The notes beneath the pieces were generated by a model. The model was not told where the DNA came from, did no database searches, and worked only from the letters and a program-made list of their open reading frames with translations. The translations under genes were made by a program, and so were the position numbers. From Clavelina lepadiformis (Eukaryota; Chordata; Ascidiacea; Aplousobranchia; Clavelinidae), in assembly GCF_947623445.1 (NCBI RefSeq), contig NC_135242.1, forward strand, positions 4,588,001 to 4,652,000: a stretch of DNA of 64,000 nucleotides, written 5' to 3'. Positions within the stretch are counted from its first letter, which is position 1; each line of letters opens with the position of its first letter. Below are positions 23,938 to 35,334 of the stretch, one piece after another.

Positions 23938-26900
23938 TAGGCTGGTTTGTTAGCAACGAAATCGACACAATACTGTATATTCCGAGCTGAAACGAACAAC
24001 TGAAAAGTGGGAATAGTTTGTTACACTTTCATTTTAGGCTTTACATAGACCTACGGCTATAAGCACGGTAATTTTATGTGGGCTAATAATTCATAAACAA
24101 ATACCAAGAAATTTATGCACCGTATTCTGATGGTAGATGCTAATCTATTATTAGTGATTTTCTATTGGGCTGGTCGTGTATATGTCACTGCACATAGCAG
24201 AAACTAGGGTGGTGTCATTACGAAAAGACTCAGCGCCGTGAGAACATGCTACTAAATAAAATTTGATAATGATAGATTTTGAATTTTATAGGGTGATAGA
24301 CGTTGATATTCGCCTAAAACAAAATCTGCAACTTCATTCAACTTAACCAAAGTAGCCTACCCGACAAGCCCGGGTATCGTGCCCAACCTTGTCACCTTGT
24401 ACGACAAATGTACGTGAATGAAAAAACTCAACCTGTTTTTCGTTTCGCTGATGCATAATTACTAAAACCTCTAACAACAGTTACAATCATTCCATCGACT
24501 CTACATATGTATATAATCAATTATTCATTTCTTATTTTACGCAAAACAAAAAAATCCCGCTTGAATTTGCTTTCACTACCCAGGTTAGTATGAACAACAG
24601 AAGAAATTGATGCTCAAGGCCCAAGGGTATAATATAAGGATCGTTATTTGATTCAGATCCAGCATCTCTGTTAAAGACAGTGCTTGTTACCTGCGTGCAA
24701 AGAGCTCATGACTGGTTCTGCAGCGGCTATCATTGACCAAATGACCTGATTCTTATATGCATAATCTATGCGTAGTGGTCAGTGTTTGGCTCTCTGGGCC
24801 AACTGCAGCTAGCGTAAGAACTCGTTAGAATAAGTTAAAGCTAATTCTGACTAAATTATTGACTTTTAACAAAACGTAATGTTATTTGTTCCCTGCAGCC
24901 TACCACTGACCTGAACAAGACTGGCACAGTCAGATTAAGCGCTTTGCTGTACAAACAGCAGAAAATGTAGTATAAAGCAATATTATTTATCTTAAACATT
25001 AACTTATCTTATTCGCTACGTAATTTCCGACTTCAAAATCTCCTTTAGGTGGCTGCATTTTTGCTCAGCAATCATTTACCAAAACTACACAATCTCAAAC
25101 TGGGTTTAGTCACGAACATTTTACGAACGTAAACATTTTACCAGCCGCAAGTCATTTTTACTTTTCAGGCTTGCTCGGAACTCCATTGCTATTCATACTT
25201 GCCACGAGTTGTGTAACAAACGATCGTACTGTTGAAACAAATTTCCGGTGAAACTTCGCTATTTATGGCAACATGAAATCTCCACGTTAATTTGAAACAA
25301 AATCTGAAGCAACAGATTGTTGCATGCACCAGCTAAACCAGGTAGCGTTAGTGACAGTAGGACATAGGCTAATTCTTTTGGCATATTCCGGCAGACTATA
25401 GCTAATTATGAAATATTGTCATGGTGTTTACTGTTGTGTTCAGCGCTCCCTTGTTAATACTTTTTTTGTTTAAATATTAATCCCTACAGGCACTTTATTC
25501 TTGAATAGAATTGTAAACTGGGGTAATTCCAATAACACAACAAGTATGGTAACCACACAAATCAAAGATGGGCTCGCCGACTTGCTTTCCGTGGGACTTC
25601 CGGCTGAATAGAATATTCATTATTGTCCATTATCTATGCATTGTTTATCGTATTTGTATTGACACTAATAAAACCAAATTTTTTAGGAAAGTTCAAGAAA
25701 AACACGAAATACGTTGATATTCGACGTGTCTGATGATATTCGATAGATTTTAATTTAATCCAAAAATTCATGTTTCACAATTAATTTCACTTGGCTGTGT
25801 TTTTTCGTTTTTCTTCAGGATGGCGTCCAGTAATCGAAAAATATTCCGTAAAATCAAAAAATTGCATTGTTTGTTTTTTACATTTGCTTCTAAGAGATTG
25901 GCCACTGCAGTTGGGTGAAGTGGGGAGTCATAAGCTAAATACGCTTTCAAATTTCAATGCTATAGCAAGCGTGAAAATTAATGTTCCCTATTTAAATGAT
26001 TTCAATCAGAACCTCTTGGCCGGAACAACATTGGTTTTGCAAAACTTTTCAAACTTTCGACATTTAATAGAAAAAGAACCCCCCAGCAATTTTGAACAAA
26101 CAAGGCGGAACATGCCAGAACGCATTGTTTCAGTTTTCAGTCTTGCAGACTGAAACTACTTCCTTATTATGACGTTCCCATACGTCATCTTATGATTATG
26201 ATTCAAACGTGCACTGGGCAGCCTGTGCATTCGAGATGCGGCTACAACAATAAACTTTACTTCCGTGTCAACACTGTATGCGAGGCATCTTTTCCTGAAT
26301 TTACCACAGCACTAGAAGCAGAACGTCACAGTAATGTCGAACCGCACAAAGGTTATTTGTTTGAGGCAGAAAATTTCAGATTCGGCAAAACGCAACAGGC
26401 CGTGTCCTGGCAAACGTTGCTATATGTGCCATTCAGTCGCTGGCTAATATGTGCTTCTGAATTTATCAGTGTACCTGGAAAAACCCTTATCAGTGTGTAG
26501 ATTGTATAGTTAATAGCCGGAAAAGTTAGCATTGAGCTTTATTTATTGAGACACTGGTATTTAACTTTACATCAGCAATTAACAGGGTTGTTTTTTGTTT
26601 ATGAGAATATTATGGTAAAATTGAAATGAAACAACTAGTGTTTCATCCTTGATTACCTTCTGCCTGGCGTTACAATGGCCTCTACCGTATTTACATTGCT
26701 GTTCAGAGTGAAACTGATATTGTTTACTCAAACAAACTCAAACAGCGCGTCTCAGACAATACAAAACGTTTTGAGAAATCTGGACGGTTACTGCTGGTTG
26801 TATATTTGAGAAAACGTGAGCGTTGTAACTGATTGCGCAGTTAGTTCTAGGAATTTGCGGTTCGGTAGAAGAATCACGCTAATCTGTTTCGTATTCAGTG

Positions 26901-26958
26901 AAGCTTAGCAAATACTTAGGTCTGTTATAAGATGTTTAAACTGTTTCAGTGAGCAAAA
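23938..26958. other. Intergenic region
   Basis: Lies between divergent genes: the claudin-like copy 2 start (-) and the SKAP-like start (+). Promoters for both should be here. ORFs at 25791-26153 and 26192-26500 (+) are open but resemble no family I recognise and lack supporting splice context. Confidence 0.4.
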
Positions 26959-29900
26959 ATGGACGGTGCGGTAAAAGAACTACTGAACAAGTTAAAAGGT
27001 AGGTCTATAACTTGCAGTGTCATTTGGTACAGCCCTAGTAATAATAGTTACGCGGTGGTGAAAAAATGATTTAATAACGGCGGTATACACAGCTTTACAT
27101 CCATTATAAAGTTTTCTAACTATTCTTTTGTAACATGAATTCAGTCTATATTTTCAACTAGACTACTGGCATATGTGACTACACATTGTCAGAAATCGCT
27201 AGCGTATTTGGCTAGAAACGCTGCAGTCCTCACGTCGCAAAATCGTCGTGAACAAACTATGTGTTAAAATTAGTCATTAAGTCACCACGTTAGAACGTAC
27301 CAACGTTTATTTACGTTTATTAAACGTACCAACGTTTATTAGTTTGCCTGACAACAAGCCAGCGTGTCCATTTATTGAGGCTTGGTCCTGTGGTCCACCC
27401 AACATGCGTGCCAGCTAACTTTAGGTTTCAGTTGTTATTTTCTACACACAAGTTGTGTTTATAATAACAAACAACCCGAAAATACGCTGGCACGCACGCT
27501 TTGTGTGGGCCATTACCAATAGGCTGTGTGGAATTTTGTTCATTCAATCCAATATTCTCCCATTTCAATTTCTCTTCAGATGCGATAGAAACTTTGCACA
27601 AAATTAAAGTCGAGAAAAAGTGGAAGAAAGATAAAGAGGATCTTATTGCTGGACTGAACGTAACATACAACAAGTGAGTTGCAATTAAGATTAAGCGTAT
27701 CAGCATATCCTCCTTGTCTTATTATCATAAGATGAATCAACTATCCTACTTGACAGCACGTATCGACCGGCCTTAATATTATTGCTGTTACGCTAACTGG
27801 CCTACGTTGACGAATCGCTGCATGAGTGCATAATGAGTTTGCAATTTCTTTTTCAGGTACAAGCATTTGCAACCTCCCGACAAGGTACGCATAATTCTGT
27901 CATAGAATTTAACTTTGATGAATTAAGGAGTTCAGGAACCAATGTTGCACTGGCTCGTAAAATAAATAACTAAAGAAAGAAGTTAACTCCTTTGTGAGTT
28001 ACTTTTAAAGTAGCTAACGATGTCTTACAAACTTAAATTGTTAATGTTTTTCCATGTTAGCATTCAAATGGACTAGCTGCACCTGGAAATGGTAAGACAT
28101 GTTCGTTTTTGCGCATGTTCACGTCAGCTTGTCATTTTTACAATGTAACATTTGACATTCTGCTCTAGATGACGACGGGGGCGAGGTTTATGATGACGTT
28201 GCAAGGTCAGATAACATGGGAGGAGGTGACGTATACGATGACGTCTCAACGCAGCGTACGTTTGCATTTGTGAAGCGGTATTTAGTATCACTACGTTAGT
28301 TTTAAAATGTACCCCATTGTTAGATTTTTAAGTCTTCTGCAACAAAATTGATGAACGGTTAAAAACGCTGGTCTTGTTATCAGTTTCCGTGCTTAGAGTT
28401 TATTCGCTATTTGAATGAGAAACTGAAGACGACACTAGGCAAAATGAATTTTTCTTAAAAGAATAAACTGACTACTTCACGTATTAATGCATTAAGAGTT
28501 TCGTGGTTACAGCTAATTGGTGTTTTTTCAGAATTACCAAATCCACCCCAAGAAAACCAGGAACTTTACGACGACACTGCGTTGCAACCGGAACCACCTC
28601 AGGAAGGTAAATCCCGATATTTTCCGGTTATGAAGATTTGGTAAATATTAGTCAACCTGAGTTGGGGCAATTACTGAAACAACTAAATCATTTTTTTTTT
28701 ACAGATTACAATGACGTTCAGGTCTCACAACCAGCGAAGGAAATTGCAATCCGTAAGTTATTTTATCGTTTGCTATTAAGTCGGCGTAATAATGGAAAAG
28801 TTTTTCCGGATTTCATTTTGTGGCATACCAAGACGCTATGTTGTATTTTATGCTGAAGGTCCTGTAGCTTGCGAAGACCTTCGAGACGCCGCAATGTTTG
28901 ATTTTCTCGAATTGAAGAAGAAAAATATCTTGGCCGGTGCGTGGCAGAGGCGCTGGTATGTCCTGCACAAAAGCATACTCTACGTGTACGACAGCTCGAA
29001 AGGTAGGATTAGTTGTTCCAAATAGGATGTTAAGTCCGAATAAAAATAAGTAAAAGTAATAAATATAGATCAAATTCATATACGATGTTAGCTTAATGGC
29101 TTGTTCGATTTGATTACACTTTTCAACTCACACATTATAAATATGAAGTACAAGCATAACTCATGTTACTTACACAACTTTGCAACAACTTATGTTTTCT
29201 TTTTTGTTTCCAGACAAAAAGCAGAAAGACGCGTTTGTCGTCACTCATTACGTCTTTGAATGTCGAAGCGACATCACAAAGGAAACAAAGCGCAAAGATC
29301 GATGCTTTGAGCTGCGAAATCCACAAACCGGCAAGAGTTTTGAAGTACAACAATAGGCTTACAACTACGCCTTGCTGCTTGGTTGTAACTATATTTCCAA
29401 CCACATACAATTGCACATGTAACACTTCAGAAATGTTTTCTGCACCTTTTAGTTTTGTGCATCCGACAAAGATCATCTCAACAAATGGAAGGCGGCGTTT
29501 GATCAAGCCAGCAAGATTTGTGAGCAAAACTTTCTTCGGTCAAACTGTTTTAAGTCGTATCTTATAGATACTCATACTCCGCCAAGATGTACCGGGGCAC
29601 TGCACTGTTTAGATTAAAAACAAATTCTTTTTTTAGCCCCCTCCCCAAGCCACGACCGCATGAGTTTACCGGAAGTTCCTGTCCCAGCGCCTTCACCCAC
29701 ACATTCTGACAAGAAAATCAATAAAATGAAATTCGGATGTAAGAAAGTAAAATATAAAACATATTCAGTCTTGGAGCGAAGGGTCAGGAGTCAAAACCCA
29801 TACGTAGAACGAATAAAGCAGATAAACGATATGGAAAGATTATTGGACAGCTCAAGTTTTAGTTGACATTCCAGCCATCATCAATGCCTTTATCAGTGCA

Positions 29901-32058
29901 CTGCATGGGATGCTAAATATGTTCTTTTACCGTTTTTCCTTGTTTGTTTGTTCCGCATAATTTCCGGTTTTATAATCTAGTTTTAATAGACAGCACTGAG
30001 CTAACAGTTAACCCGACTTGATGCAACAAAGTATCTAAAGCTAGTAAAGGTTTGTTTATTTTAATATTCCTAACTTGTAATTGTATTTCAAAGTTTCTAC
30101 AATTACAAAGAAAATCGGCATGGGCTCTAACAAGCCCGTCGCTCCGTCAACTAGTGACGAGATTTACGACGACACAGCTGCTGACGCGGTGCCTGCCATC
30201 CAGGGTGATGAGCTTTACACGGATACAGCCGAAGGTCATAGCAACTACGACGACACAGCAACCATGGCCAAACCGCCCATGATAGAACCTGAAGCTATTT
30301 ACGATGACACTGATGAAGTTAACGGTAAAACTTTGATTGAACTCGATTATAGTGGAACACAGCTTGTTGTGATTTTGAATTGATCAATTATAATTGGAGA
30401 CATTCGGAACAAAACTGTAATCACTTTACATACTTTATTTGTTAAACTCTTTATCTGCTTATGTGATACTCTTCCTGTCTACCTTTCTCTTGCGGAACAG
30501 GTAGGCTTAGTTTGTTGTATAGTTTGAGTTTTTTCTTGTAAATGCTGTCTTCATTTTCCTAATGCAGACAAGCAAAATAGCCAAAATATCTAACACTTGA
30601 ACATACTTTCCCACATAGATCGACAGTTGCCTCCAATCCCGGCTCTTCCGACATCCGCAAAGTCCATGTCACTACCTCCTCCACCTCCAGCAGCACAGTC
30701 GCCAGGATTCGATTCCTCCACAACTCCGTCGCGTCCTGTAAAATCACCCTCTTCTTCATCAGGTTTCCGCCCTCCGCTTCCATCAGTGAATGATCGGGAG
30801 TCCGGGAGTGGAACTTACCGAGGAAAACGGACCTCCCACTCAAACGAAGAGGGCGTGTCGGGAAGTGGGACATTCAAGGGCAGCCGTGGATCTATTCCTA
30901 GTGAGGTGAGTCTGGTATATTGTCATGCACAGACGAAGGCAAACGATATTTTAATCAACCTGTCATTGCCGGATTATAAGAAACGATCAAACGATCCCAG
31001 GTCGATTCAACCAACATAGGGGATAGAGTAGTCCTGCTGGGGTTGAATTGTTCTAGGTTCACTCGCCTTGGGTTGAATCGTCTGTTGGTTTAATTGATCA
31101 GCCACCGGTTAAAACTGATGCTTAAACGTGGTCAAGAATGTTGTATGAACAGGGAAACAAATTGTGCTAAGGAATGTCTGAACGCACGATCTGCACAGCC
31201 TTTTCTGTGATACGTCTATATTTGAAGTGAAATGGGGTTCCTTTGGAATTGCATCCACATAAAATTTACTTACATATTCACCTGATAAACTTTTAATTTG
31301 TTAATTAATCATATAATCATCAATCATAATTAATCAATCATAATCAACTTATAAGAGAATACTTACAACCAGGCCTAAACCTATTGAAAAAAATGACCAC
31401 ACAACAAATTATGCCCATGGGGGCAACATCGGGGTCACGAAAGAATGTTCTTTGTTCTTAATTTCACGCTTTCATTCTACTTCCTCAGCGTGATCTTCCT
31501 CCACCGCCTCCAAGCAACATTGATCCTCCTGCAAATGAAGCACCAGGCAGTGGCGATGGCGAAGGTTAACGCTCAAATATAGATTTTACATTACGTAGTT
31601 GACTAATCGAAGAATTACTTCGTCGCTTGTCTTAAGGGTATCCTCTCAAACGGTTAATTAAATAAAACTCTGTAACTTAGCTGGTTTCCATTAACCTTCA
31701 TTCGGTTTGATTTAATTGACTCGGACTCTTTTGAAACAGCTGATTACGTCAATCTCTACCAAGGGCTGTGGGATTGCATGGCTGAGGCTGACGACGAACT
31801 CGCGTTTAAACGCGGTGAAATTGTTCATATTATTTCAAGGGTAAGCGTTCATAAATAACCCCTGCCTTAAATCCCAAGATTTTTGTTTTGCTTTTGTTTA
31901 TTTGACGTCAACCATTTTTGGAACACGACCAGAGCTTCTTTTAATCACTAAGCGTTTACATTTAGGATTACGAAAGTTATGGTTGGTGGATCGGAAAAAA
32001 AGATGGCGTTGTCGGGCTGGTGCCGAAGGAATACCTAATGGAGGCTTATGAAATATAA
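26959..32058 (+). CDS. SKAP2: Src kinase-associated phosphoprotein (SKAP1/2)-like adaptor, 16 exons, complete
   Basis: Cytosolic adaptor of Src-family signalling, integrin and actin control (family knowledge). Exons: 26959-26998, 27580-27673, 27857-27884, 28061-28091, 28169-28255, 28532-28606, 28705-28752, 28859-29002, 29214-29344, 29453-29519, 29637-29738, 30094-30324, 30619-30905, 31489-31564, 31740-31840, 31966-32058. They total 544 codons plus stop with every phase matching. Order: N-terminal helix with K/E-rich segment (1-45), Tyr-acidic motifs at Y72, Y87, Y106 and Y120, PH domain (about 145-248; WQRRWYVLHKS, then the conserved helix Trp in HLNKW), four more motifs at Y307, Y324, Y334 and Y352, a proline-rich stretch with two five-Pro runs (360-480), and a C-terminal SH3 (481-544: LYQGLWDC, YGWWIG, GLVPKEYL). 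Vertebrate SKAPs are about 360 residues, so this one is expanded around the Tyr motifs and proline-rich linker. The assignment between SKAP1 and SKAP2 is not secure; the gene may predate their split. Confidence 0.92.
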
Positions 32059-32358
32059 ATCGCATTTATAGGGCACCAATTAATGCATCAAAAAGTTTTT
32101 TTTTCACAGTGATAAAAAGTCTTAAACACTTTTTCCATAAATAAGCAGTGAAGTCATGACAGTGATGTTTTGCTGGCGAGCAGGCAGCTTGACTTAAAAA
32201 GGCAATATTTCTCAGAGTTTCTCTACTATTCTGACCCTTGATATATATACGTCGTTCATTGCTATATAAGAGTTCATGTTAGAAAATTTTGTTTTAGTAT
32301 CTGTGTATTCTGCATTTTGGAATCATATCGTATTTGTTGTAGCCTATTTGTCATTGCG

Positions 32359-32364
32359 AATAAA
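32359..32364 (+). terminator. Poly(A) signal, SKAP-like gene
   Basis: AATAAA about 300 nt downstream of the SKAP-like stop codon, followed by a T-rich stretch. Confidence 0.5.
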
Positions 32365-33619
32365 ATTTACTCTGATTTAAGTAACGGTAAATGTCTCTTA
32401 AATGTTTCTGTGTCAGTCTAACGGTGAATTTTGCTATTTGCAATTGCTTGAAAAACATGACTCATTAGTAGCCTACATATGTGAAAAATTTAAAGCGTCT
32501 TTGCAATTGGCAAATGTCTTGGTGACTGCTCACTGAGTGGATATCTGAAACTCAATCAATAAGGTTTCAGGCTTTGTGCTACAACTAAGCTTGCTTTTGT
32601 GTTAGATTGATACCGACATGTAAACTGGAATACACCAGTATATGTGCCTAATAAGTTTAACTGAAGAAAGCATGCTTGCTGTTTGCAATTTTTGTAATAA
32701 GTTATTCAGTGATACAAAGGCTCCTGACATTTCTTGCACTGCTAGAAGTACACTCAGCTAACTTGGAAAAGTCAGCTGTGCCCGAGACTCAATAAACCAG
32801 TGCTGCAACTCGAACTCAATAATTATGGCTACTGGTGAGAGGTTTATCCAAAGGACGGAAGGCATTGTTTTCGAGTGTATTTACGTAACTATTTTTCCGG
32901 GAATTCACCGAAAATCTTCAAAAACTATCAGTATGAAATAATTCATATTTCAACTTTTAATAGTGTATGAATTTCTGAAAATTGGGCAAGCCCTTGTAAT
33001 GCACCTAGCCACATCAAAATAAGTGACAATAGCTATAATTTGTAGTGGCCAGTGGGACATTGTTTGTTAGTTAAACTTAAAAAAACCAACTGTATAAAAA
33101 TGCTGAGTCAGTGGAAGCTCCAACGTCGACTCGAGGAAGATCGTATTGCGTGGGCCATGCTATAGGGCCGATAAAGATTTTGTGGCTCTCTAGCGGACGT
33201 AGGTCTGCTGGACAAAAAAACGTTGGCCCTTTAGCGATTATCGCTAGTGGACCGTTAGAAGCAAACTAGCGGCCCGACGTCGGTCCACGAGCGATGTGCT
33301 ATTTGGGTAACTTCCTTCCCTATTGGCGTTTTTCTTCAAAAATTTGGTGATGGAAGACATTATCTCTCTTCAACTTAGGATAGCCGCTATACTAAATCCG
33401 GTCACGTGATAAAAAGATATGGATCGAAATATGGGAAGATATGGGTAGAGGCACTTGAAAACCTTTAAAAAATCACGTGACTTTGTATAACAAAAATTCG
33501 GAACCGATCACCAGATCATTCTGCAGAAAAATTCTGCTAATTTTTCACATATTTTCAAATTTAATTTTAAAATCAAAGATGGTTTTTGCGCAAGAAAATT
33601 TTGGACATTTGCATATCTA
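32365..33619. other. Intergenic spacer with a palindrome-rich patch
   Basis: No gene seen. Between about 33160 and 33300 the GC content rises and related short inverted motifs recur (agcggacgtaggtctgctgg and agcggcccgacgtcggtcc, plus agcgattatcgct). This may be a worn MITE, but I could not define its ends. Confidence 0.35.
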
Positions 33620-34770
33620 CAGTCGTGTGCAAATTAATTGACTCAAGCAGCAAAAAACACACAATTTTTTTTATTTACTTTCAACAATAAGTTTCAAAAT
33701 CTGGTCAAGAAGTTGCGTGACCACCTTTGATTCTTCAGCACCTTTTTCACACGATGTGGCATTGATTTCACAAGCACTTTGCAGTTTTCTTGAATTGCAG
33801 GGTGTCTATACCAAACTTGAGTAATGGCCTCTATGAGCTTGGTTTTTGTAGTGCAATCGAGTTTATCAAACGAGATTTCAAAGTTGACCAAAGATTTCGA
33901 TTGGGTTCAAGTCGGGCGAGTTTCTTGGTTAATCTAAAACATTTATCTTAACTTTTTGGAAAACTTTCTTCACTTGCTTGGACGTATGGCCAGAGGTGGG
34001 TGATCGGTACTTTGAAAGTAGGCTACCGTCGGTAACGGTACCGGTGCTTGTCAAAAAATGTACCGACACTTTCGGTATTCGGTACTGTTCTAAAAAAGTA
34101 GTTCGGTACTTTGTCGGTTCTCGGTACCGATACTTTTCGTGTAAAAGACGCTGCAGCAAATGCAATATTTGCCGCTATTGTGCCCCGGTAAAGGTTACTC
34201 CAGGTTAAAACATACGATACGTTACTCGATCGTTCGCAACTTTACTTGACATTTTTAGATTAAAAAAGATCAACATATACTACAATTGGTATTAGGAATT
34301 AATTAACATGTGTTTTTGAACGCATACTTGTTAAAATTTTGAACTAATTACGCGAAAAGTACCGATTACCGGGACTGACTAAAATTTCTTGAAAAAAAAA
34401 AATTCGGTACAGAGATTCGGTACTTTTTTTTCAAAAGTACCGACGGTATCGGTATCGGTACTGAAAAAGTACCGCGGTACAGTAATTCGGTACTATAGTA
34501 CCGCGGTACCGCCTACCTACGCGTATGGCAAGGAGCAAAATCTTGCTGGAATATTACCCTACTTTCAGGAAAAGCCCTTTGCATGTTATGAGTGACCGTT
34601 CGTTGGATCAATTCGAAATAGCGAACTAAGTTCATCATTCCCTCAATTGGAATTAATGTTCCAATACCAGAAAAGCTAGTAGTCCGCCGCTGTAGAAGTC
34701 ATCAATTAATATCAGCAGACACGATTTTAATTTGCTACTATTAGATTTCTCATCGATTTTCACCTGCTGT
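33620..34770 (-). mobile_element. Decayed Tc1/mariner element, interrupted by a hAT element
   Basis: The left end at 33620, CAGTCGTGTGCAAATTAATT, preceded by TA, is a typical Tc1 terminus. The minus strand encodes a broken Tc1-type transposase. From 34690 down to 34522 it reads IGTLIPIEGMMN and FQQDFAPCH, the latter holding the second catalytic Asp. Beyond the hAT insertion it continues SKQVKKVF, then a frameshifted DLNPIE-like block near 33930, then KSMPHRVKKV to a stop at 33694. Stops and frameshifts show it is dead. I could not find the right terminal repeat, so the 34770 boundary is approximate. Confidence 0.8.
33991..34521. mobile_element. hAT-type non-autonomous element nested in the Tc1 remnant
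   Basis: A perfect 8-bp target duplication, CGTATGGC, at 33983-33990 and 34522-34529 defines a 531-bp insertion. The ends are CAGAGGTGGGT and an imperfect inverse ending CCTACCTACG. Both flanks are dense in CGGTAC/GGTACCG motifs in both orientations, as expected for subterminal transposase-binding clusters. Removing one target copy rejoins the Tc1 transposase frame between PCH and SKQ, which independently supports these borders. The short ORFs inside are by-products of the repeats. Confidence 0.85.
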
Positions 34771-35334
34771 AAGAATTATGATTTCTTTTTTTAATTTTTT
34801 GGGGGTATACCTTAAAGTGAAGTGGAATCCTTGGTGCTTACCGCATAGTGCTTAATGCTTACCCTCTTAAAAAAATGGGTCCAGTTTTGACTCAGGTGAC
34901 GGCCAGATAGGACCTCTAATTTGTGCGTTTGTAAGCGTGTAAGCGTGCAAAGCGTACTAAGCCTACAGGCTACATAAATGATATGCATGCAGTTGGTTGA
35001 ACTGGGCAATCTTATTAGGCTAGTTACCGGTTTTACAATTTAGACCTACTTTACCATCACTCCGATTTGCCAGTACCGTATCTTAATCTGTTATTAAAGT
35101 GTAAGTCTGTTCACCTTAAAAAGCCTCTGAGAAAAGGGCTGATTCAGTGATTCTGATTTTGTGTCATGTCGTGCAGGTTCATGTTTGCTGTATATTTTTA
35201 TTTTGGTTTATGGTTGTGTGGCGCACAATTTTTGACGGAATTTCAAATGCTACGTTTAAGAATTGTTTTTTGTTACACATAGTGGTTATTTATGTATAAG
35301 TTGCTTTTACTTTAAGCTAAAAATATTGTTTGAA

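Noticed and set aside
25791..26500. Two consecutive + ORFs (120 and 102 codons) upstream of SKAP
   Set aside because: No domain, no membrane pattern, no fitting splice sites linking them to each other or to the SKAP start.
27294..27345. Short direct repeat of an acgtaccaacgtttatt-like unit
   Set aside because: Only two copies of under 20 bp within an AT-rich intron; no evidence of function.
33694..34208. Short ORFs that could be read as small genes
   Set aside because: They are fragments of the dead Tc1 transposase and by-products of the nested hAT element.
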